Of a stretch of 64,000 bases of DNA, positions 43,546 through 51,982 are shown one piece after another; positions within the stretch are counted from its first letter, which is position 1, and every line of letters begins with the position of its first letter. The stretch spans positions 620,001 through 684,000 of the forward strand of contig CAWFGX010000004.1 in NCBI GenBank assembly GCA_963815375.1, given 5' to 3'. Below the pieces are notes generated by a model. It was not told the origin of the DNA, ran no database searches, and worked only from the letters and a program-made list of their open reading frames with translations. Position numbers and translations under genes: made by a program. Origin of the DNA: JASHPR01 sp963815375 (GTDB lineage: Bacteria > Actinomycetota > Actinomycetes > Streptosporangiales > Streptosporangiaceae).

Positions 43546-44415
43546 TCAGGTGGCGAACGCTGGAGCGTAGTCGCGTGCGAACTGCTCGATGTTGCGTGGC
43601 GACGTGCCGGTGATCTCGGCGGTCACTGACGATACCGCTGCTGCCTCGCCACGCCGGTAGTGCGCGTAGTCCTCGAGGAGGCCGTCCACCTGCCAGGGCG
43701 GGAGCAGTTGCCGGATGCTGTCAGCGAATGCTTCCGGCGGTACGTCAATGAATCTGACGGTCCGGCCGAGGGCGGCGGTCAGCGCCGCCGCCATATGCGA
43801 ATGCGTGATGGCTCCGGGCCCGGTCAGGGTGTATGTGGCACCATCGTGGCCTGCCTCGGTGAGCGCGACCGCAGCTACCGCCGCGATGTCACGTACATCC
43901 ACCGCACTAACTGCGGCGTCGCCGATCGGAGCAAAGAACTTGCCCTCCGTGGATATTGACCCGGCGAACGTGAGCAGCCCCTGGAAATAGAGGTTCGGGC
44001 GCAGGAACGTGTATCCGATGCCGAGATCGCGGACGTGCTGTTCGACGGCGGCGTGATACCGCAGGAACCGGACTGGTGAGTGCTCCTCGGAGCCGAGTTG
44101 CGAAAGCACGACCAGATGGCGGATGCCGGCTTTGGCGGCCAGACTGGCAAAACGCTTCTGCTGCTCCTCCGCCTGCTCAGCGGACGGCGTGACGAGATAT
44201 GCCCTTTCGGCACCGTCGAGCGCCGCCGCGACAGCCGCCGTTTTATCGAAGTCGGCGACGACGACATCAACTCCAGCCCGCAGTTTGCCGCGGTCAGCCT
44301 CCGTGCGCACCATGGCCCGCACCGGCGCCCCACGCTCGACCAGTGCATCCACGATGGCCCGCCCCGTGTTCCCGGTCGCGCCGGTGACCAGGATCGTGCC
44401 CGCTTGCTGTTTCAT
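43546..44415 (-). CDS. NmrA-like NAD(P)-binding protein
   Basis: 289 residues from ATG 44415 with GAGGAC upstream; the frame extends to 44751 but homology starts at MKQQAGTILVTGATGNTGRAIVDALVERGAPVRAMVR. Rossmann motif GATGNTG and RHLVVLSQLGSEEHSPVRFLRYHAAVEQHVRDLGIGYTFLRPNLYFQ fit atypical SDRs of the NmrA/HSCARG type. The catalytic Tyr-Lys pair of classical SDRs is absent. Such proteins may sense NADP redox state. Divergent from the decarboxylase gene. Confidence 0.85.
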   Translation of the reverse strand: MKQQAGTILVTGATGNTGRAIVDALVERGAPVRAMVRTEADRGKLRAGVDVVVADFDKTAAVAAALDGAERAYLVTPSAEQAEEQQKRFASLAAKAGIRHLVVLSQLGSEEHSPVRFLRYHAAVEQHVRDLGIGYTFLRPNLYFQGLLTFAGSISTEGKFFAPIGDAAVSAVDVRDIAAVAAVALTEAGHDGATYTLTGPGAITHSHMAAALTAALGRTVRFIDVPPEAFADSIRQLLPPWQVDGLLEDYAHYRRGEAAAVSSVTAEITGTSPRNIEQFARDYAPAFAT

Positions 44416-44680
44416 GATTTTTCTGTCCTCTTCGTAGTCGTCCAGGCGGCGTGCTCGGTACGTCGTCCGCGGCAGGAGGGGTCCCCATGTCCGCCGCATC
44501 TCAACCCGAACCCCTGACAATGCGTGAGCGCTACCGGGCGCAGTGTGATCCTGACATCCCGTGGGTAAGTGGCCGTCGATGAGCCACAGCCTGGCCCTCG
44601 TAGTTAGCGTCAGGTCAGCGACTAGTGCACGGCGGGCGCTCCCGCGAAAACGGAAGTACCTGGCCGCGGGGGGAACATAA

Positions 44681-46435
44681 ATGACGGCGACAGCTGAGCG
44701 CGCGACCGCTAAGTCCGGGCATATGGGACCGGACACTGAGAGGTTGACCATGACCGTGGGCGACTTCCTGCTCCGGCGCCTCCGGGAGGCCGGAATTGGG
44801 CATGCGTTCGGGGTGCCAGGTGACTACAACCTTGAGCTGCTGCAGCAAATGGAGGACTCTGGAACGCTGGGTTGGATAGGGGCGTGTAACGAGCTGAATG
44901 CCTCCTACGCCGCGGACGGCTACGCGCGGCTGAACGGCATGGCCGCGCTGATCGTGACGAACGCCGTGGGCGCGCTCAGCGCGATCAACGGGGTGGCCGG
45001 CTCCTACGCCGAGCACGTCCCAGTGATCTGCGTCTGCGGGTCGATACCGTACAAGTCGATGGAGCGCGGCCTGGGGATGCACCACACGATGGCCGACGGG
45101 ACCTGGGACCGGTTCATCAACGCCTACGCGCAGGTGACCGCCGCCCAGGCCCGGCTGACCCCGGACAACGCGGTGACCGAGATCGACCGGCTGATCACCA
45201 CGGCCTGGCACGACAAGCTCCCGGTCTATATGGAGGTGCCCTCGGACATCGGTTACCTCGACATCGAGGTCCCAGCGGCCCCGCTGATGCTCGCCGAGCC
45301 GCCGAGCGACCCCGAACGGCTGAAGTCGTGCGCCGCGGCCATCGCCAGCCGTCTGTCGGACGCAAAATCACCGGCGATCCTGGTGGACCTGGACGCCGAC
45401 AGGTTCGGCGCGGCAGGCGAGATCATGAGGCTGGCCGAGAAGACGCAGCTGCCGGTAGCGGTGGCGCCCACGGCCAAAGCAGTGATCGACGAGACGTTCC
45501 CGCATTACGTTGGCCTCTACAACGGCAAGGCCAGCCAGCCGCAGGTAGTAGAAGCCGTCGAGAACAGCGACTGCCTGCTGTCGATCGGCTACCGGCCAAT
45601 CGACCTGACCACGGGCGACTTCACCGGCTCGCTGCCCGCCGACACGATTCACCTCCGCGGGCACTCCGTGGACCTGGGCGAAGACAACTATCAGGCGGTG
45701 ACACTGACCGAGGTCCTGCATAGTGTTACTGACGCGGTCCCGCAGGTCACCAACCGCGGTGCGCGCCACTTCGCGGCAGCAGCGGCAGATAATCATGCCG
45801 ACGGCTCGGCCAAGCTGACTCAGGCTGCCTACTGGCAGGCCATCCAGGGCTACATCCGGTCCGGGGACGTGCTCATCGCCGAAGACGGCACGTCATACGC
45901 TTCCGCTGGGCTGCAGCTGCCGCCGAACTGCAGCTTCGTCTCGCAGGTTATCTGGGGGTCGATCGGCTACAGCGTCGGATCGCTGCTCGGCACCCTGACC
46001 GCGGCGCCGGACCGCCGCCACCTGCTGTTCGTGGGCGACGGGTCGTTCCAGCTGACCGCGCAAGAGGTGTCGACCATGCTGCGGCACGACTACAAGCCCG
46101 TGATCTTCCTGATCAACAACGGCGGATACACCATCGAGCGCTGCTGGCTGGGCAAGACCTCGCGCTTTAACGACGTCGCGAACTGGAACTACGCCGATCT
46201 GCCGAAGATGTTCCAGCGGGGCACTAAGGCGCGATCGTTCGTGGTGAAGACCCTGGCCGACCTGGAGAAAGCGCTCAGCGCGCCCAACGACAGCCTGATC
46301 TTCATCGAATCGGTCATGGATCCCTTCGACGCTCCTACCGCGGTCATCAACAGCGGCAACAACGGAGCCGACATCGACTACGGGCCTCGCGGCCCCCAGC
46401 ACCGCGGCAACATGCTGATCCGCCCAGCCACGTGA
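44681..46435 (+). CDS. Thiamine-diphosphate decarboxylase of the pyruvate/indolepyruvate type
   Basis: 584 residues; GGGGGG precedes the start. TPP-enzyme architecture: N-domain DFLLRRLREAGIGHAFGVPGDYNLELL, catalytic Glu71 in ACNELNASYAADGYAR, the tandem His134-His135 in GMHHTMADG typical of pyruvate and indolepyruvate decarboxylases, and C-domain VGDGSFQLTAQEVSTML with INNGGYTIER as the TPP-Mg motif. It turns a 2-oxo acid into an aldehyde and CO2, probably for ethanol formation or indole-acetate synthesis; substrate not decidable. A perfect hairpin terminator follows. Confidence 0.9.
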   Translation: MTATAERATAKSGHMGPDTERLTMTVGDFLLRRLREAGIGHAFGVPGDYNLELLQQMEDSGTLGWIGACNELNASYAADGYARLNGMAALIVTNAVGALSAINGVAGSYAEHVPVICVCGSIPYKSMERGLGMHHTMADGTWDRFINAYAQVTAAQARLTPDNAVTEIDRLITTAWHDKLPVYMEVPSDIGYLDIEVPAAPLMLAEPPSDPERLKSCAAAIASRLSDAKSPAILVDLDADRFGAAGEIMRLAEKTQLPVAVAPTAKAVIDETFPHYVGLYNGKASQPQVVEAVENSDCLLSIGYRPIDLTTGDFTGSLPADTIHLRGHSVDLGEDNYQAVTLTEVLHSVTDAVPQVTNRGARHFAAAAADNHADGSAKLTQAAYWQAIQGYIRSGDVLIAEDGTSYASAGLQLPPNCSFVSQVIWGSIGYSVGSLLGTLTAAPDRRHLLFVGDGSFQLTAQEVSTMLRHDYKPVIFLINNGGYTIERCWLGKTSRFNDVANWNYADLPKMFQRGTKARSFVVKTLADLEKALSAPNDSLIFIESVMDPFDAPTAVINSGNNGADIDYGPRGPQHRGNMLIRPAT

Positions 46436-46453
46436 CGTAACGAGAAACCACTG

Positions 46454-46489
46454 CACGGCCCCTCACATGCGCCAACGTGAGGGGCCGTG
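46454..46489 (+). terminator. Hairpin terminator after the decarboxylase
   Basis: CACGGCCCCTCAC and GTGAGGGGCCGTG pair over 13 bp with a 10-nt loop, 18 nt past the decarboxylase stop. Confidence 0.85.
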
Positions 46490-46518
46490 GTGCCCGTGCG
46501 GGCAGATAGGTTGAGTGC

Positions 46519-46899
46519 ATGGATGAGAACCGTGCCCGGCGCGTCGCCGACGCCCTGCGAGATCGCGGCGTTGACGCGCACCTGGAAAATGCCGGGATTG
46601 ATATTTACGGCGTCCGTGTCGTGCTCGGCGGCGGCCGTGAGGCGATCTGGGGTAACGAAGGCACATCGACGCTGGAGGCCGAGGTACTCCTCGACGGGGA
46701 TCTCGTCGGCTTCATACCGGCGATTCCTGGCTCTGAGACATTCGACGAGGCGCAGGTTACGGACGCCATCGCGCGAGCCGACTATACAGAGCCGGTCGGC
46801 CGGGAACTCCCAGAGGCGCCGCCGCCTGCCGCCCCGCTGACGCGAGAGGGCGGCCTGTTCCGGCGCTTCCTGGGCGGCTTCCGGGAAGATTCGCAGTAA
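46519..46899 (+). CDS. Small acidic hypothetical protein
   Basis: 126 residues. It begins NRARRVADALRDRGVDAHLENAG, then VRVVLGGGREAIWGNEGTSTLEAEVLLDGDLVGFIPAIPGSE, and ends in a proline-rich tail and RFLGGFREDSQ. The alternation suggests a small alpha/beta domain with a flexible tail, but no family is known to me. It lies after the decarboxylase terminator and converges with a TetR gene, with their stop codons inside one inverted repeat. Confidence 0.55.
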   Translation: MDENRARRVADALRDRGVDAHLENAGIDIYGVRVVLGGGREAIWGNEGTSTLEAEVLLDGDLVGFIPAIPGSETFDEAQVTDAIARADYTEPVGRELPEAPPPAAPLTREGGLFRRFLGGFREDSQ

Positions 46900-46944
46900 C
46901 GGAGGCATTCCTCGGGTAATCGCTGGGCTGTGACTCTCCGTTAC
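46896..46944. terminator. Hairpin spanning the stop codons of two convergent genes
   Basis: GTAACGGAG and CTCCGTTAC form a 9-bp inverted repeat. The left arm contains the TAA of the 46519 gene and the right arm the TAA of the TetR gene. It is placed as a bidirectional terminator. Confidence 0.5.
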
Positions 46945-47669
46945 CGCGCCGCGGGTTTCATGGCATGATCATCCGACCCGGGTGAGATAACTGGCGAGGA
47001 GCACTCAGCCTGTGCCGCACCGCCTGTGCTTTGTGCGTCTGCAGGCGGGGTAAGCCAGCAGTCGAGGTCGTCCAGGACCGCTTCGATGGCTGGCTGCAGC
47101 TCGTCGGCGATCTGGTTCTGGTTTTGGCCCTCGCGGGTGCGGCGTCCGGCCTCGGCGATGATGATCTGGAACACCCCGGCGAGCGCGATCCCCCTCAGTC
47201 TTGCGATCTGCGGGGTGACTGCCTCCGTCTCAGCGATGGCGGTGGCGATGGCGCTGGCCTGGCGGTCTGACATCTCCAGGGCGAGCCGGTGGACGGTCGG
47301 GCTGATGGCGGCCAGGAAGCCGAGCTCACCGCGCCACTGTTCGGCGGGTATGCGGCGGATTCCCTCCACGGTATCGAGCACAAATTCGCGGATGGCTGCG
47401 GCCGGGGTGGTCCCGGCTGCTCGCCCCCGGATCAGCCGGCCCAGCTCATCCTGGACCAGCTGATCGCGATCAGTGACCAGCTGTTCCTTAGTCTGAAAGT
47501 AGTTGTAGACGGTCTGCTCGGAGACCTCGGCCTCGCGCGCCACGTCGCTTACCGCGACCTGCTCAAACCCCCGCTCGGCGAACAGCCGGGCGGCCGCGTC
47601 GGCGATGACCTGGCGCGTACGGGCCTTCTTGCGTTCACGCAGGCCGGGGTTGGTCACGGGGTTCAGCAT
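46941..47669 (-). CDS. TetR-family transcriptional regulator
   Basis: 242 residues. HTH: RKKARTRQVIADAAARLFAERGFEQVAVSDVAREAEVSEQTVYNYFQTKEQLV at about residues 13-65, then a helical ligand domain. There is a low-complexity tail (PPADAQSTGGAAQAECSS) at the end. It is divergent from the NTF2-like gene at 47777 and the gap holds a probable operator. Confidence 0.88.
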   Translation of the reverse strand: MLNPVTNPGLRERKKARTRQVIADAAARLFAERGFEQVAVSDVAREAEVSEQTVYNYFQTKEQLVTDRDQLVQDELGRLIRGRAAGTTPAAAIREFVLDTVEGIRRIPAEQWRGELGFLAAISPTVHRLALEMSDRQASAIATAIAETEAVTPQIARLRGIALAGVFQIIIAEAGRRTREGQNQNQIADELQPAIEAVLDDLDCWLTPPADAQSTGGAAQAECSSPVISPGSDDHAMKPAAR

Positions 47670-47677
47670 AGCAGATC

Positions 47678-47709
47678 TTGACTGAACTCGAAATTTAGAG
47701 TGGACTCAA
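47678..47709. promoter_or_regulatory. Probable TetR operator
   Basis: An imperfect inverted repeat (TTGACTGAACTC and GAGTGGACTCAA) with an 8-nt A+T-rich centre (GAAATTTA) sits in the gap between the divergent TetR and NTF2-like genes. About 10 of 12 arm positions pair. Confidence 0.5.
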
Positions 47710-47776
47710 TCTATTAGGACAACCGCGGCGGCAGGCCCAAGCGCTGCGCCGCCGGCCACCAAGAAAGGGAACTCTC

Positions 47777-48235
47777 ATGACAACCAGCACCCACGGCACC
47801 AGCCGGACCGCGCACCTGCTCACGCTCATGAAAAAGGGGGACGACGCGTTCAACGCCCGCGACTTCGCCACGGTCGACACAGTCCACCACCCCGACATGG
47901 TCGCCTACATCCCCGGGCTCGCGGAACCGGTCTATGGAAAGGAAGCGCACGCCGCGGCGATGCAGCAGATGCTGCAGATCTTCCCCGATATGCGCGTGTA
48001 CAGCGACCCGTACCCGATCCAGTTCGGAAGCGGCGACTGGATCACCGTCGTCACCCATTCCACCGGAACCTTCACCAGGGAGATGACCCTGCCCGACGGC
48101 ACCGTGATACCCCCTACAGGAAAGGCGTTCGACGTCGAGTTCGGCCAGACCACCAAGTGGGCTGGCAATCAGCTCATCGTCATCTCCGCCTTCTACGACT
48201 CCGCGCTGCAGCGAAGGCAGCTCGGCCTCGCCTAG
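47777..48235 (+). CDS. NTF2-like/ester-cyclase-type protein (SnoaL family)
   Basis: 152 residues; AAAGGGAA precedes the ATG. Cone-shaped NTF2 fold: LMKKGDDAFNARDFATVDTVHHPDMVAYIPGL, MQQMLQIFPDMRVYSDPYPIQFGSGDWITVVTHSTGTFTREM, ending with QLIVISAFYDSALQ. Some relatives are polyketide cyclases or isomerases; many have no known activity. Likely controlled by the divergent TetR regulator. Confidence 0.8.
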   Translation: MTTSTHGTSRTAHLLTLMKKGDDAFNARDFATVDTVHHPDMVAYIPGLAEPVYGKEAHAAAMQQMLQIFPDMRVYSDPYPIQFGSGDWITVVTHSTGTFTREMTLPDGTVIPPTGKAFDVEFGQTTKWAGNQLIVISAFYDSALQRRQLGLA

Positions 48236-48381
48236 CAGTACATGCCGGCGGCGTGGCTGGCTTGAGCACATCTGTCGCCTGGGCTGGTGTCGGCGGGCTC
48301 GGGCCGGGGATGATCGCGAACGCAAGTTTCTTCTCCGCGCGTAAGTAGTTCCTAATTTCAGCCCATAGCAAGGAGCTCCGA

Positions 48382-48828
48382 ATGACGGCAAAAGCGGCCT
48401 TCTCGCCCGAGGAGTGGAAGGTGGTACTCGAGGGCCCGCCGAGCGCCGGCATGATCGTGGTCACAGCGGCGCGCGGTGGAATGATCCGCGAGTCAATCGC
48501 GATGTCGAAGGCTTACCTCGAAGCGCGCGCCCAGCATGGCGAGAGCGAGCTCCTCGACGAGATCGTCGCAGCCAAGCCCGAAGCCGACCACACGCGGTAT
48601 CATTCTGCCGCAGAACTCAGGGATAACGGGCTGAAGCACCTGCGCGACGCGGTGGCACTCCTCCAGAGCAAGGCAACGGCCGGGGAACTCGACGATTACC
48701 GGCGCTTCATCCTCGCGCTGGCGAGCAAGGTCGCCACAGCGCACCAGGAGAAAGGGCTGAGCGTGAGCCCTGCCGAAGCCGAGGCCATCCACGAGATCAC
48801 GGTGGCTCTCGAAACCAGCAGTTCCTAA
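48382..48828 (+). CDS. Hypothetical helical protein
   Basis: 148 residues; AAGGAG precedes the ATG. Helix-rich: FSPEEWKVVLEGPPSAGMIVVTAARGGMIRESIAMSKAYLEAR, LRDNGLKHLRDAVALL, AGELDDYRRFILALASKVATAH and SPAEAEAIHEITVAL. This looks like a four-helix TerB-like or ferritin-like arrangement (guess), and no metal ligands are obvious. It lies downstream of the NTF2 gene in the same direction, 146 nt away. Confidence 0.6.
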   Translation: MTAKAAFSPEEWKVVLEGPPSAGMIVVTAARGGMIRESIAMSKAYLEARAQHGESELLDEIVAAKPEADHTRYHSAAELRDNGLKHLRDAVALLQSKATAGELDDYRRFILALASKVATAHQEKGLSVSPAEAEAIHEITVALETSSS

Positions 48829-48921
48829 CCAGACCGCAGTGACTGACCGGCACCGCAACGGCTCGAATGCCCGAGCCGACGCCTGCGGCTGCGCGGCGGA
48901 TGGCGCGGTTCTGGGTGGCCG

Positions 48922-49107
48922 CTACCGGGAAGGGGCAGCGAGTGCTTCGGGGTGGGCCTGGCGGTAGTGCTCGGTCAGCACCTCGCCGAGACGGCCGGGC
49001 CGGTAGGCGACGGTGCGGTGGCAGATCTGGCAGCGCGTGACCGGAAGATGGGTTACGGTCACCGGGAAGCGGCGGGCGCGGGAACTGGAATTACTCATCA
49101 CCTCCAT
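48922..49107 (-). CDS. Small zinc-finger-like protein
   Basis: 61 residues from ATG 49107 (ATG 49098 also possible). A CQICH pair and a downstream HYRQAH make a CxxC...HxxxxH metal site in the middle of the protein, with basic residues before it (SRARRFPVTVTHLPVTR). Small zinc-binding proteins of this kind are often DNA- or protein-binding; no family is recognised. The ribosome site GGAGGTG overlaps the first start. Confidence 0.45.
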   Translation of the reverse strand: MEVMSNSSSRARRFPVTVTHLPVTRCQICHRTVAYRPGRLGEVLTEHYRQAHPEALAAPSR

Positions 49108-49282
49108 GATGCCAGCACCGCCACAGTGATCTAGCCATGTGTGAGACGGGACCCGTGCCAGGCGCTCACCACCGCCCGGGAAGCTGATATCGCTGCGACC
49201 GCTCGTCTGTCCCTGTTTAGCTGGTCTGGCATGAGTTCGCCGGGCGCGCTTGCGGCGCGTGGACGCGGATGAGGGAGGCGGC

Positions 49283-49690
49283 ATGCCGATTCCGCGGGTA
49301 GTCGGCCGGTGGAACAAGGTCGGGCTGAACCGGGTCACCAGGCACATCGCTCCCTGGATGCCCGGCTTGGGTGTAGTCGTCCATCGTGGCCGGCGCTCGG
49401 GGCGGCTGTATCAGACTCCGGTCAATGTGTTCGCTGCCCACGACGGGTATGTCCTGGCCTTGACCTATGGTCCGGACACCGACTGGGTCAGGAACGTGCT
49501 GGCCGCGGGGGGATGTGAGCTGCGGACTCGCGGCCGGATCATCCGGCTGGTCTCACCTCTCCTGTTTCACGACGAGGCCAGGCGCGACATCCGGCCGCTG
49601 GAACGGCAGGTGCTGCGTGTCATCGGCGTGGCTGACTTCCTGTCCCTCGAGACCGCACGTGCGGACACGCCGGCCACCGGGCAGTCCTGA
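49283..49690 (+). CDS. Deazaflavin (F420)-dependent nitroreductase-like protein
   Basis: 135 residues; GGGAGGCGGC immediately before ATG 49283. Ddn/PPOX-fold core: WNKVGLNRVTRHIAPWMPGLGVVVHRGRRSGRLYQTPVNVF, the conserved DTDWVRNVLAAGG, and ADFLSLET at the end. Such proteins reduce quinones or nitro-compounds with F420H2. It supports the presence of F420 in this organism together with the LLM gene. Confidence 0.85.
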   Translation: MPIPRVVGRWNKVGLNRVTRHIAPWMPGLGVVVHRGRRSGRLYQTPVNVFAAHDGYVLALTYGPDTDWVRNVLAAGGCELRTRGRIIRLVSPLLFHDEARRDIRPLERQVLRVIGVADFLSLETARADTPATGQS

Positions 49691-50002
49691 GCGCCCCAGT
49701 GGCCCACGTGGCCTCGCCGTGAATGGCGCAGGGAGCTGCTCGCCGCCGGCGAGCACGACGCCAGCGTGATCGGTACGAGCGAGCAACATCACGCAGACGC
49801 AGATTGAGTACCCGGACGATGGGTACGATCCGGCATCGACGTCGGCCTGCGCGGGGGTTGCAGCTGCGTCTTTTCGCGGCACCGCGACCTCACTGAGCCC
49901 ACGGGACTTGGCGGGCAGGGGAACCGACCAGATGTTCCCTGGCATGGCGCGCCGGCTGAGATCGTTAGCGTCATCCCTGACGCAACCCCCAAGAAGGCGG
50001 CA
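49691..50002. other. Intergenic region without a convincing gene
   Basis: A plus-strand frame (SNITQTQIEYPDDGYDPAS) is open but has no start or ribosome site. GAAGGCGGC at the end serves the epoxide-hydrolase start. Confidence 0.3.
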
Positions 50003-50899
50003 ATGAGCGCAACCGGGGACCGCCCAAGCGGCGAGCTTCGTGACGGCTACGCCGACATCGGCGACCAGCGATTGCATTATGTCGAGGCCGGCGACGGGCC
50101 GCTGATGGTCCTGCTGCACGGCTTCCCCGAGTTCTGGTACGGCTGGCGGCTGCAGATCCCGCCGCTCGCGGCGGCGGGATTCCGGGTCGTCGCACCCGAC
50201 CTGCGCGGCTACAACCTGTCGTCGAAGCCAAACGGCGTCGCGGCCTACGACATCAACCAGCTGACCGACGACATCCGCGGTCTCGTCCACGAACGCGGTG
50301 CCCAGTCGGCGCTGCTGATCGGTCACGACTGGGGCGGAAGCGTCGCCTGGGCCACCGCGATGAACCATCCCGAAATCGTGGACCGGCTGGTCATCCTCAA
50401 CGCGGCCCATCCGCGGAAGCTGGCGCAGGGACTGCACCACCCGGGGCAGCTCCGCAAGTCCTGGTACTTCTTCTTCTTTGACCTCCCGGAACTGCCCGAA
50501 ACCCTCGTGCGCGCCGACAGCTGGCATTTCTTCCGGCACTTCCTGCGGGACGCCCGCCCGGCTTACACACCGGAGGAGATCGATCGGTACGTCGAGGCGT
50601 GGTCGCAGCCAGGCGCAGCAACCGCGATGATCAACTACTACCGGTCCTCGGTGCGAACCTCTCCCAAGCGCGCCGAAGCGCAGCTTCGCCCGATCTCGGC
50701 GCCCACCCTGGTCATCTGGGGGGAACGCGATCGCTACCTCGGCCCTGAACTAGCCGAGCCCGACCACGCTGACGTGCCCAACCTCGAACGCGTCGAGCGC
50801 CTGCCCGACGCCTCTCACTGGGTGCACCACGACGGGCATGAGCGCGTCACACAACTGCTCATCGACTTTTTCGCCCCCGCCCTGCCAGCCAAGAACTGA
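50003..50899 (+). CDS. Epoxide-hydrolase-type alpha/beta hydrolase
   Basis: 298 residues; GAAGGCGGC lies before the ATG. Oxyanion motif VLLHGFPEFWYGW (HGFP), nucleophile Asp in LIGHDWGGSVAWATAM, cap residues including Tyr in the INYYRS segment, and the C-terminal His in SHWVHHDGHERV. This is the EH1 pattern: hydrolysis of epoxides through an Asp ester. It is convergent with the NAD(P)-binding protein. Confidence 0.9.
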   Translation: MSATGDRPSGELRDGYADIGDQRLHYVEAGDGPLMVLLHGFPEFWYGWRLQIPPLAAAGFRVVAPDLRGYNLSSKPNGVAAYDINQLTDDIRGLVHERGAQSALLIGHDWGGSVAWATAMNHPEIVDRLVILNAAHPRKLAQGLHHPGQLRKSWYFFFFDLPELPETLVRADSWHFFRHFLRDARPAYTPEEIDRYVEAWSQPGAATAMINYYRSSVRTSPKRAEAQLRPISAPTLVIWGERDRYLGPELAEPDHADVPNLERVERLPDASHWVHHDGHERVTQLLIDFFAPALPAKN

Positions 50900-50933
50900 C
50901 CAGGGATCGGGGCGCAACGCTCGGGTCTGTGGG

Positions 50934-51617
50934 CTAGGTGGCGATGCCGACGACCTGGCGGATGGTTTCGGGCTGGCCGAGGACGGCGAGCATGTAGTGG
51001 GCGACATCAGCACGGGGAACGGACCGGCCGCCGCGGACATTGCGTCCGTAGGCCGTGCGGTAGCGGCCGGTGAGCGGCTTGCTGGTGAGCTGGGGCGGGC
51101 GCAGGATGGTCCAGTCCAGGCCGGACTCGCGCAGCACGTCCTCCATCAGCGCCAGGTCGTCATAAACCTTGCCGAAGAGGATCTTGACGATCCGTTCACC
51201 GACGTGGCGCATGATGAACCCATCGCCGGGGTCATGGCGGGGCGGAGCCGGGCGGCCAGGCGAGGGCGTGGTGGCGACCGGGGAAGCGCTGATCGCCACG
51301 ATCCGGCGCACCCCGGTCGCCTGCATTGCGCTCGTGATTGCGCGAGTGCCTGGGGCGGCGATCCCTGCGTCGGCGTTGTTGTGCGGGCCGACCGCGGACA
51401 GGACCGCGTCGGCCGCCGCGATCGCGGATTGCAGTACCTGTGGGTCCGCGTTGGCGAGGTCGGCGGTGACGATCCGCGCGGTCCGGCCAGCCCGGATCTC
51501 GGGGGAGAGCTTGGCGGGGTTGCGGACCACGGCGGTGACGTCGTGGTGGGCATTCAAGGCCTGGGCGAGGATTTGGCGGCCGACGCCGCCGGTCGCGGCG
51601 ATGATGGTGAGCTTCAT
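50934..51617 (-). CDS. NAD(P)-binding reductase-like protein (atypical SDR)
   Basis: 227 residues; GGAGGACACC precedes the ATG. Rossmann motif MKLTIIAATGGVGRQILAQAL with a poly-Ala/Gly start, ADAVLSAVGPHNN, ATGVRRIVAISASPV and SGLDWTILRPPQLTSKPLTGRYRTAYG, typical of NAD(P)H-binding/biliverdin-reductase-B-like proteins. Role unknown. A MarR-type half site lies about 230 nt upstream. Confidence 0.85.
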   Translation of the reverse strand: MKLTIIAATGGVGRQILAQALNAHHDVTAVVRNPAKLSPEIRAGRTARIVTADLANADPQVLQSAIAAADAVLSAVGPHNNADAGIAAPGTRAITSAMQATGVRRIVAISASPVATTPSPGRPAPPRHDPGDGFIMRHVGERIVKILFGKVYDDLALMEDVLRESGLDWTILRPPQLTSKPLTGRYRTAYGRNVRGGRSVPRADVAHYMLAVLGQPETIRQVVGIAT

Positions 51618-51886
51618 GGTGTCCTCCGTCTGATCGGTGGGCTGGCTAGCTGGGGCGGACTCCGGCGAGGTCGGCCTTGCGGATCCGGTTCGCGGCGCCC
51701 GTGATGATTAGCGCGGGACGCGATCAGGAACCCGCGGAGGAACCCGCCGGCCAGCGCACCGGTGAGCACATTTCGGGTCGGCAGCGCCTTGTCGTACTTC
51801 GGGTTGGCAGCACCCTCGTGCAATTCGTGGTGCCTTATCCAACCGTTGCATCTAGCCACTGTCTCTACTCGAAGACGGCCAGGCAA
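51614..51886 (-). CDS. Uncertain short frame upstream of the reductase
   Basis: 90 codons whose TGA overlaps the reductase ATG by 4 nt. It contains ANPKYDKALPTRNVLTGALAGGFLRGFLI, which looks like ordinary protein sequence, followed by a basic tail that includes the reductase ribosome site. It has a poor start. Possibly the end of a decayed gene; no family recognised. Confidence 0.25.
   Translation of the reverse strand: MPGRLRVETVARCNGWIRHHELHEGAANPKYDKALPTRNVLTGALAGGFLRGFLIASRANHHGRREPDPQGRPRRSPPQLASPPIRRRTP
51841..51851. promoter_or_regulatory. Half-site resembling the MarR operator at 12116
   Basis: AACCGTTGCAT here is identical to the reverse complement of ATGCAACGGTT in the MarR operator, and the five bases before it (CTTAT) are shared too. 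No matching left arm is seen. It could bring the reductase gene under the same MarR protein, but one half-site is weak evidence. Confidence 0.25.
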
Positions 51887-51982
51887 ATGCGCTCTGTTCC
51901 GCCGCGTTCTCTCGCCTCCGCCCGCAGCCAGACCGCCCCGGCGGCGGAGCGGGCTGCGATGCGTGCCTTTCCGCGCTGCCGG

